DNA from: an uncultured Thermoleophilia bacterium
Lineage (GTDB): Bacteria > Actinomycetota > Thermoleophilia > Gaiellales > F1-60-MAGs149
Length of the DNA stretch: 13,730 bases
Assembly (NCBI GenBank): GCA_902806305.1
Contig: CADCWC010000459.1
Coordinates: forward strand, 1-13,730
Direction: 5' to 3'
Shown: piece by piece, positions 6,768-13,300 of the stretch
Layout of the letters: the number at the start of each line of letters is the position of its first letter
Numbering within the stretch: position 1 is the first letter of the stretch
Notes under the pieces: model-generated
Told to the model about the DNA's origin: nothing
The model's input: the letters and a program-made list of their open reading frames with translations, nothing else
Database searches by the model: none
Position numbers and translations under genes: made by a program

Positions 6768-6774
6768 AAGGAGG
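6768..6774 (+). promoter_or_regulatory. Ribosome binding site of flagellin gene 1
   Basis: AAGGAGG lies 7 bases before ATG 6782 and sets the start; an in-frame opening from 6617 crosses the promoter and is not translated. The surrounding 11-mer GTCAAGGAGGA (6765-6775) recurs exactly before flagellin gene 2. Confidence 0.85.
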
Positions 6775-6781
6775 ACCTGAG

Positions 6782-7588
6782 ATGGCACTGCGAGTCAACA
6801 CCAACGTCGAGGCGTTCAACGCCCACCGCAATCTCGCCCACACCTCGATGGGCCAGACCAAGTCGATGGAGAAGCTGGCCTCGGGCCTGCGCATCAACCG
6901 GGCGGGCGACGACGCCGCCGGTCTGGCGATCTCCGAGGGCATGCGCGGTCAGATCCGCGGCACGGCGCAGGCCGCCCGCAACGCGCAGGACGGCATCTCG
7001 CTGGTGCAGACGGCGGAGGGCGCGCTGTCGGAGATGCACGCCATCCTCGGCCGTGTGCGTGAGCTGGCCGTGCAGCACGCCAACGGCACGCTGTCCACGT
7101 CGGATCAGTCGAAGATCACGTCGGAGATCGCGCAGCTGACGGCGGAGCTGACCCGGATCCGGGATTCGGCCGAGTTCAACGGCAAGGACCTGTTCGGCAC
7201 CTCCGGTGCGGGCGCCACGTTCACCATGCAGGTGGGCGCCAACGAGACGACCGACGGCTCCAGCAACACGAACCGCATCGGCGTGTCGGTCGCGGCGATC
7301 TCGTTCGGCAACGTGTCGACCACGGTGGCCTCGGTGGACGCGGTCATCACCAGCGTCTCCAACGCCCGCTCGACGCTCGGCGCGGTGCAGAACCGGCTCG
7401 AGCACTCGATCAACAACCTGGGCGTCTACCAGGAGAACCTGTCGGCGGCCGAGTCGCGGATCCGCGACGTCGACATGGCGGCCGAGATGGTCAACTTCAC
7501 CAAGCTCGGGATCCTGGCCCAGTCCGGCACCTCGATGCTGGCCCAGGCCAACCAGGCGCCCCAGGGCGTCCTGTCCCTGATCCGCTAG
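6782..7588 (+). CDS. fliC: Flagellin, short form (copy 1)
   Basis: A 268-residue flagellin, the subunit that polymerises into the flagellar filament after export through the flagellar type III apparatus. It has the conserved N-terminal D0/D1 region (LRVNTNVEAFNAHRNL at the start, SGLRINRAGDDAAGLAISE near 34-52, RVRELAVQHANGTLS at 91-105). The C-terminal D1/D0 region has LGAVQNRLEHSINNLGVYQE near 199-218, ESRIRDVDMAAEM, and the terminal LAQANQAPQGVLSLIR. Only about 40 residues lie between the two, so the outer D2/D3 domains are missing and the filament surface would be thin. The sigma28-type promoter and strong Shine-Dalgarno fit a late flagellar gene. A strong terminator 33 bases downstream makes it a single-gene transcript. 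Confidence 0.96.
   Translation: MALRVNTNVEAFNAHRNLAHTSMGQTKSMEKLASGLRINRAGDDAAGLAISEGMRGQIRGTAQAARNAQDGISLVQTAEGALSEMHAILGRVRELAVQHANGTLSTSDQSKITSEIAQLTAELTRIRDSAEFNGKDLFGTSGAGATFTMQVGANETTDGSSNTNRIGVSVAAISFGNVSTTVASVDAVITSVSNARSTLGAVQNRLEHSINNLGVYQENLSAAESRIRDVDMAAEMVNFTKLGILAQSGTSMLAQANQAPQGVLSLIR
7415..7480 (+). repeat. 66-bp block identical to 8530-8595 in the other flagellin
   Basis: The stretch encoding NLGVYQENLSAAESRIRDVDMA is identical base for base, including third positions, to 8530-8595. Identity continues nearly unbroken through the segment for TKLGILAQSGTSMLAQANQ. The 5' halves of the genes use clearly different codons. Confidence 0.9.
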
Positions 7589-7620
7589 ACCAGCTCCACC
7601 AGCACTCGTACGTGACGACA

Positions 7621-7653
7621 GGGTCGGCGCTCCCCCGGGAGCGCCGGCCCTTT
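7621..7653 (+). terminator. Strong intrinsic terminator after flagellin gene 1
   Basis: Bases 7621-7633 pair with 7638-7650 over the loop CCCG: 13 pairs with a single G-T wobble. TTT follows directly, then CG. It starts 33 bases after the stop codon and is the clearest terminator in the window. Confidence 0.85.
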
Positions 7654-7734
7654 CGCGTTCCGGCGCCTCATTTGCAGCGTTGTCCGGTGTGGTGGGTGCT
7701 GGTTTTGCAATGTGTGCGTGGTGCTCGTAAATGG

Positions 7735-7761
7735 TAAAGGGGTCGGCGGCGGGGTCGATAT
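7735..7761 (+). promoter_or_regulatory. Sigma28 (FliA/SigD-type) promoter of flagellin gene 2
   Basis: TAAA (7735-7738) is followed after 17 bases by CGATA (7756-7760, in the context GTCGATAT). Spacing is identical to the promoter of gene 1, and the spacer also begins with GGG and contains TCGG at the same place. The predicted transcript starts near 7768, about 108 bases before GTG 7876. Confidence 0.75.
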
Positions 7762-7775
7762 CTGGGGTGCAGAGG

Positions 7776-7854
7776 CCGTCTCCCTGGGGGAGGCGGTGTC
7801 AATCAGAAGCACGGCCGCTCTGGCGAGCGGTCACCCCCGGCAGGACGTCGGGGT
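7776..7854 (+). promoter_or_regulatory. Three successive hairpins in the flagellin 2 leader
   Basis: Stem 1 pairs 7776-7783 with 7789-7796 (8 pairs, one wobble, loop CTGGG). Stem 2 pairs 7813-7820 with 7825-7832 (8 pairs, one wobble, loop TGGC). Stem 3 pairs 7833-7837 with 7850-7854. All lie between the predicted transcription start and the ribosome binding site, which stays unpaired. Chance pairing is common in GC-rich DNA, but stems 1 and 2 are compact. Confidence 0.45.
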
Positions 7855-7863
7855 GTGCCAGTC

Positions 7864-7870
7864 AAGGAGG
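7864..7870 (+). promoter_or_regulatory. Ribosome binding site of flagellin gene 2
   Basis: AAGGAGG lies 5 bases before GTG 7876. It selects that GTG, which gives MSLRINTNVEAFNAH, over the upstream in-frame GTG at 7855, which would place seven extra residues before the conserved flagellin N-terminus. Confidence 0.85.
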
Positions 7871-7875
7871 ATGCG

Positions 7876-8706
7876 GTGTCTCTTCGGATCAACACCAACG
7901 TGGAGGCGTTCAACGCCCACCGGCAGCTGTCGGGGACGTCGATGTCGCTGTCCAAGTCGATGGAGAAGCTGTCGTCGGGCCTGCGCATCAATCGCGCGGC
8001 CGACGACGCGGCGGGGCTGGCGATCTCGGAGAAGATGCGGGCCCAGGTGCGCGGGTTGGCGGTCGCCAACCGCAACGCGCTGGACGGGATCTCGCTGATC
8101 CAGTCGACCGAGGGCGCGCTGAACGAGGTCCACGCGATCATTCAGCGGGTCCGCGAGCTGGCCGTGCAGTTCAACAACGGCACGCTGTCGCAGGCCGACC
8201 GGGCGGCGATCACCGTGGAGGTGGCGCAGCTGTCGGCCGAGGTCGGGCGGATCATCTCCAACACGCAGTTCAACTCGATCAACCTGCTGTCGCAGCCCGT
8301 CAGCTCGCCGGTCACGCTGCAGGTCGGCGCCAACGCCGGCGAGACGATCGCCGTGCCCGGCTCGGGCCTCGGCAGCGGCTTCTTCAGCTCCGTCTTCTCG
8401 ATGGGCACGACCGGCGCCTGGACGGCCGACGGGGCCGACATCGCGGCGGTCAACGCGGCGCTGTCGTCGGTCGCCGACGTGCGCGCCACGCTGGGCGCCT
8501 ACCAGAACCGGCTGGAGCACACGATCGCCAACCTGGGCGTCTACCAGGAGAACCTGTCGGCGGCCGAGTCGCGGATCCGCGACGTCGACATGGCGATGGA
8601 GATGACCCACTACACCAAGCTCGGGATCCTGGCCCAGTCGGGCACCTCGATGCTGGCCCAGGCCAACCAGCAGCCCCAGGGCGTGCTGCGCCTGCTGCAG
8701 GGCTAG
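7876..8706 (+). CDS. fliC: Flagellin, short form (copy 2)
   Basis: A 276-residue paralogue of the flagellin directly upstream, starting with GTG. The N-terminal SLRINTNVEAFNAHRQL, SGLRINRAADDAAGLAISEKM (34-54) and RVRELAVQFNNGTLS (91-105) match flagellin D0/D1. The C-terminal half (LGAYQNRLEHTIANLGVYQE near 206-225, then ESRIRDVDMAMEM and QPQGVLRLLQG) is nearly the same as copy 1. The central loop (about 140-185) is Gly/Ser-rich, a little longer than in copy 1, and unrelated to it, so the copies differ where the subunit faces outward. D2/D3 domains are absent. It has its own sigma28-type promoter and a structured leader. It may be a minor or alternative filament protein, with usage set by relative expression; that is inference. 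Confidence 0.96.
   Translation: MSLRINTNVEAFNAHRQLSGTSMSLSKSMEKLSSGLRINRAADDAAGLAISEKMRAQVRGLAVANRNALDGISLIQSTEGALNEVHAIIQRVRELAVQFNNGTLSQADRAAITVEVAQLSAEVGRIISNTQFNSINLLSQPVSSPVTLQVGANAGETIAVPGSGLGSGFFSSVFSMGTTGAWTADGADIAAVNAALSSVADVRATLGAYQNRLEHTIANLGVYQENLSAAESRIRDVDMAMEMTHYTKLGILAQSGTSMLAQANQQPQGVLRLLQG
8530..8595 (+). repeat. 66-bp block identical to 7415-7480 in the other flagellin
   Basis: This is the second copy of the block within the flagellin C-terminal coding region. Identity at silent positions points to recent duplication or gene conversion rather than protein constraint alone. Confidence 0.9.
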
Positions 8707-8783
8707 TGATCGCCGCCAGCCCCTGAACCACCCTCGCGCCAGGCCGCCCGGGAACGCATCCCCCGGACCGGCCCGCGCCAGGC

Positions 8784-8805
8784 CAGGCGCCACGGACGGC
8801 GCCTG
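8784..8805 (+). terminator. Hairpin downstream of flagellin gene 2
   Basis: CAGGCGCC (8784-8791) pairs perfectly with GGCGCCTG (8798-8805) over the loop ACGGAC, 77 bases after the flagellin stop. There is no T-run. It is the likeliest transcription end for flagellin 2. The surrounding 285-bp gap (8707-8991) shows no convincing gene. Confidence 0.5.
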
Positions 8806-8919
8806 CGCACCGGTCAGGGACGACGATCGCCAGCGTCAGGCCCCCCGCCCCCGCACGGACGGGCGCGGCCACCCCGACCGACCAGCCCGGATCTCACCAT
8901 CCGAGCGTCCGCCCCGGCC

Positions 8920-8952
8920 ACGGCCGCCACGCCCCCACGGCGCGGCGGCCGT
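8920..8952. terminator. Hairpin between converging flagellin 2 and M20 peptidase genes
   Basis: ACGGCCGCC (8920-8928) pairs with GGCGGCCGT (8944-8952), and inside it CGCC (8930-8933) pairs with GGCG (8939-8942). It lies 40 bases beyond the peptidase stop on the minus strand and could stop transcription from either side. No T-run is present. Confidence 0.45.
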
Positions 8953-8991
8953 CGCCCTTCGAGCAGACGGGGACGTCAGCGACCGGGCGGG

Positions 8992-10338
8992 TCAGGGCTG
9001 TCGCCGGGGCAGCTCCGCCAGCCGCACCAGGAGCTCACGGCCCATGCGCTGGCCGAGCTCGTAGTTCGAGAGCAGCAGGCGCTCGTTCGGTGCGTGGATG
9101 TTGTCCTCGGGGAGTGCGACTCCGGACAGCACGGCCGGGACGCCGAGCCGCCCGAGCGCCGTCATCAGCGGGATGGCGCCACCGGAGCGCTTGAGGACGC
9201 AGCGGGCGCCGGTCGCGACCTCGATCGCCGCGCGGGCCAGGACGAGGGCGGGCGTCTCGGGGTCGAAGGCGCGACCGTCGGCTCGGTTCGAGAGCGTGAC
9301 CGTGACCTCGGCGCCGGGAGGCGCGACGCGCTGCAGGTGCCGCTCGAGCGCCGCCCAGATCCGGGCGGAGTCCTGGCCGGGCGCGAGCCGCATGGAGATC
9401 GCCGCCTCGGCCTCGCTCGGCACGATCGTTCGCTGCTGCCGGACGTCGCGGCAGGTGATCGCGTTGACGTCGAAGGTCGGCCGTGCCGTCGTGCGCTCGT
9501 GGTAGCTCGTGAGCGCCGCACGGTCGATCGGCGCGATGCCGGCGATCGCGAGCTCCTCCGCGCCGCTCGGCAGGTCGGCCCAGCTCGCGACCTCCGTGGG
9601 CGAGGCGGGCGTGATGCCCTCCTCGAGCTCGGGAATGAGCCGGCCGTCGCGCGCCTCGGTGGACGCGATCAGGCCCGCGAGGACGTGCGCGGCGTTCAGC
9701 GCGGCGCCGCCGTAGATGCCGGAGTGCACGTCGCGCGTGCCGGTCTGCACGCGGACCCGGCCGGTCATGACGCCGCGCACCGCCGTCGTGAGGGCCGGCC
9801 GTCCGCGCGCCACCATGTCCGAGTCGAAGATGAGCGCGGCGTCGTAGCGCGTGTCGTCGGCCTCCAGCCAGCGCACGACCGACTCGCCTCCGACCTCCTC
9901 CTCGCCGTCCGACACCACCGTCACGTCGCAGGCCAGTTCGCCGGCCGCCGCGAGCTCGAGGAGCGGCGCGAACAGGCAGTGGAAGTTGCCCTTGTCGTCG
10001 GAGGCCCCGCGTCCGTAGATCCAGCCGTCGCGGACCTCCGGGGCGAACGGCGGCGACACCCAGTCCGCGAGCGGCGCCACCGTCTGCACGTCGTAGTGGC
10101 CGTAGACCAGGAGATGGGGCGCGTCGTCGCGGCCGCCGCGGAACCGTCCGACCGTCAACGGGTTCCCCGTCGTGGGCAGGACCGATGCCTCGCCGCCCGC
10201 GTCGCGGACGCGGGTCGCGACCCACTCGGCGGCTCGCCGCAGGTCGTCCGGATCGCCGTCCCCCGACGAGATGGACGGGATGCGCAGGAAGCCGAAGAGC
10301 TCCTCGAGCAGGGTGGCGGTGTCACGCGGTCGTGGCAT
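8992..10338 (-). CDS. M20-family metallopeptidase (dipeptidase-like)
   Basis: A 448-residue di-zinc hydrolase of peptidase family M20, probably cytoplasmic since no signal peptide is seen. All expected metal and catalytic residues are present: H81 and D83 in YGHYDVQ, D114 in GRGASDDKG, E147 (general base) and E148 in GEEEVGGE, D172/D174 in IFDSD, and H415 in DNIHAPNE. VHSG (204-207) marks the start of the lid/dimerisation domain that interrupts the catalytic domain. RSGGAIPLM (384-392) and the HAPNE ending resemble cytosolic non-specific dipeptidases and related CNDP-like enzymes rather than deacetylases such as DapE or ArgE. ATG 10338 is chosen because residues before it on the open frame look non-native. 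No Shine-Dalgarno is visible. It diverges from mfd with 55 bp between starts. The substrate is not determined. Confidence 0.92.
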   Translation of the reverse strand: MPRPRDTATLLEELFGFLRIPSISSGDGDPDDLRRAAEWVATRVRDAGGEASVLPTTGNPLTVGRFRGGRDDAPHLLVYGHYDVQTVAPLADWVSPPFAPEVRDGWIYGRGASDDKGNFHCLFAPLLELAAAGELACDVTVVSDGEEEVGGESVVRWLEADDTRYDAALIFDSDMVARGRPALTTAVRGVMTGRVRVQTGTRDVHSGIYGGAALNAAHVLAGLIASTEARDGRLIPELEEGITPASPTEVASWADLPSGAEELAIAGIAPIDRAALTSYHERTTARPTFDVNAITCRDVRQQRTIVPSEAEAAISMRLAPGQDSARIWAALERHLQRVAPPGAEVTVTLSNRADGRAFDPETPALVLARAAIEVATGARCVLKRSGGAIPLMTALGRLGVPAVLSGVALPEDNIHAPNERLLLSNYELGQRMGRELLVRLAELPRRQP

Positions 10339-10349
10339 CGGTGGTCGGC

Positions 10350-10355
10350 TACTCT
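10350..10355 (+). promoter_or_regulatory. Possible -10 element for mfd
   Basis: TACTCT fits TANNNT and lies in the 55-bp gap between the divergent M20 and mfd starts. No -35 box is evident and the element is short, so this is tentative. Confidence 0.25.
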
Positions 10356-10364
10356 TCTCGGTCG

Positions 10365-10384
10365 AGGCCGGGGCTTCCCGGCCT
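10365..10384 (+). promoter_or_regulatory. Hairpin just upstream of the mfd start codon
   Basis: AGGCCGGG (10365-10372) pairs perfectly with CCCGGCCT (10377-10384) over the loop GCTT, ending 9 bases before ATG 10394. It occupies the place where a Shine-Dalgarno would be expected, and none is seen. It could lower translation of mfd or be part of a short leader; function is not shown. Confidence 0.45.
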
Positions 10385-10393
10385 TGCGCCTGC

Positions 10394-13300
10394 ATGGACC
10401 GCCAGAACGTTACCGAGGAGCCTCCCGCCGCAGGCGTCGAGCCCGCGCTCGACGCGGTCGTGGCCCTGCCGGAGGCGCGCGCGCTGGCCGAGCGGCTCGC
10501 GTCGACCGTGCCCACGGCGGCCCGCATCTCGGAGCCACTCCTGCCCGCCGCGCTCGCCGGTCTGCACCGGCTCCGGGAACGGGACGAGCGGCCCGCGCTG
10601 GTCGTGCTCGTCGAGGACGACGAGGAGGCGCGCGAGCTGGCCGAGACCATCCGCGCCTACCGCCCCGAGACGCCCGTCGGCTACCTCCCGCATCGCGGCG
10701 TCGACCACGGCTCGGGCCTCGAGCCGCCGCCCCACCTCGTCGGCGAGCGGAGCCGGGCGCTCGACGTGCTCGCCGAGGGCGGGATCGTGACGGTGTCGGC
10801 CGACGCGCTCGTGGAGCGGCTGCCGAGCCGGTCCCGTCGCGCACGCCCCGTGCGCGTCGAGCACGGCCAGACGGTGGAGCGCGACGACCTGGTCGCCGCG
10901 CTCGTCGAGGTGGGCTACGAGCGCGTCGGCGGCCGCGTCGAGGAACGCGGGCAGCTCTCGGTGCGCGGCGACGTGGTCGACGTCTTCCCGACGACGGGCC
11001 GCGAGCCGGTCCGGGTCGAGCTCTTCGGCGACGAGGTCGAGCGGGTGTCGGTCTTCTCGAGCCTGACCCAGCGCTCCCTGCGCGAGCTCGACCACGCCGT
11101 CCTGCAGCCGGCGCGGGAGGACGTGCCCGGGGAGGGGCCGCCGGCACGGCTGCTCGTGGACGACGACGGCGAGGAGGAGCCCGGCATCCCGACGGGACTC
11201 GTCTCGCTCGTCCCGGAGCTCGTGGCGGCGGGCGTCGTCGTGGCCTGGGAGCCGAAGCGCGTCGTCGCCGCGTGCCGCGAGCGGATCTCCGAGCTCGCGC
11301 TGACCCCGGCCGTCCGTGGCCGCGGCTATCTGCGCGAGGCGGACGTCGTCGAGCTCGTCGATCGCGTGCCCGCCCTGGAGCCGCTCCCGCTGGGACAGCC
11401 CTTCTCCCTCGAGGGGCAGCGGCCGGCGCTCGCCGCGCGCGGAGCCGCCGAGGCCGAGAACGCCCTGCGCGGCCTCGTCCGCCAGGGCCTGCGGGTCCTG
11501 GTGGCGTTCCCGCACCGCGGCGACGCCGACCGGACGCAGCGCACGCTGCGCCGCATCCAGGCCCGCATCCTCGAGCCCGGGGAGCGGCTCCCGGACACGC
11601 CCGGCGTCTCGTTCGTCGTCTCGCGCATCCGCCGCGGCGTACTGTCGCAACCGCTCCGCCTGGCGGTGATCCCGTCGGTCCAGCTGCTGCGGCGTCGCGG
11701 TCCGGCGGCCGGCGAGGGCCGGCTCGGACGGGCCGTGGCGTCGTTCGTCGACCTGCGGGCGGGCGACTACGTCGTCCACGAGGACCACGGCGTCGGTCGC
11801 TTCGTGGCCTTCGAGACGAAGACCGTCGCGGGCGTCACCCGCGACTACCTGAACCTGCAGTTCAAGGGCGAGGACCGGCTGTACCTCCCGCACGAGCAGA
11901 TCGCCAAGGTGTCGCGCTACATCGGCGCGGACGCCCGGCCGCCGTCGCTGTCGAAGCTCGGCGGCAAGGCCTGGGTGACGCTGAAGGCGCGAGCCCGGCA
12001 TGCCGTCCACGAGATGGCCGGGGAGCTGCTCGCGCTGTACGCCGCGCGTCAGGCCGCGCCGGGGTTCGAGCACCCGACCGACGACGAGCTCCTGCGCCAG
12101 CTCGAGGAGGCGTTCCCCTACACCGAGACGGACGACCAGCTCCAGGCCATCGAGGCCGTCAAGGCCGACCTCGAGGCGGCGCGGCCGATGGACCGCCTGA
12201 TCTGCGGCGACGTCGGCTTCGGCAAGACCGAGGTGGCGGTCCGCGCCGCGATGAAGGTGATCGCCGGCGGACGGCAGGTGCTGATGCTGGTGCCGACGAC
12301 GATCCTGGCCCAGCAGCACTGGACGACGTTCCACGACCGCTTCCGCGACTTCCCCGTGCGCGTCGAGAGCATCTCCCGCTTCCGGCGGAGCGCCGAGATG
12401 AAGGGCGCGATCGCGGACTTCAGGGCCGGGAAGGTCGACATGCTCGTCGGGACGCACCGCGTGCTGTCCCGCGACGTCGTGCCCGCCGACCTCGGACTCG
12501 TGATCGTCGACGAGGAGCAGCGCTTCGGCGTGGCCCAGAAGGAGCTGCTCCGGCAGCTGCGCACGGAGGTCGACGTGCTGGCGTTGTCCGCCACCCCGAT
12601 CCCGCGCACGCTGCACATGTCGCTCGCGGGCCTGCGCGACATCTCGGTCATCGCCACGCCGCCCCGCGGGCGGCGCCCGGTCAAGACCCACGTCGGCGAG
12701 TACGACTCGGAGCTCGTGGCCCTCGCGCTGCGGCGCGAGGTCGAGCGCGGCGGCCAGGCCTTCTTCCTGCACAACCGGGTCGAGTCGATCGACGAGGCGG
12801 CCGCCGCCCTCCGCGAGCAGCTCCCCGAGCTGCGCATCGCGGTCGCCCACGGGCAGCTCACCGAGCGGCAGCTCGAGTCGGTCATGGCGAGCTTCCTGGC
12901 GGGCGACGCCGACGTCCTGGTGTCCACCACCATCATCGAGTCGGGGCTCGACATCTCGGCCGCCAACACGCTCGTCGTCGAGCGCGCCGACACCCTCGGC
13001 CTGTCGCAGCTCTACCAGATCCGTGGCCGCGTCGGCCGCTCGGACGTGACGGCCCACGCCTACCTCTTCTATCCGGACGCCGAGCTCCTGTCCGAGGAGG
13101 CGCGGGCCCGGCTCACGGCCCTCGCCGACTACACGGAGCTCGGCTCGGGGTTCAAGGTCGCGATGCGCGACCTCGAGCTGCGCGGGGCGGGGAACCTGCT
13201 CGGCGACGAGCAGTCGGGTCACGTGGCCGCCGTCGGCTTCGAGCTCTACTGCGAGATGCTGGCCGAGGCCGTCGCGGAGCTGCAGGGGCTCGCCGCGCCG

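Noticed and set aside
7731..8726. Plus-strand frames overlapping flagellin 2 in other phases
   Set aside because: They run through the promoter and leader and lack flagellin motifs. The GTG 7876 frame has the conserved protein and the ribosome binding site.
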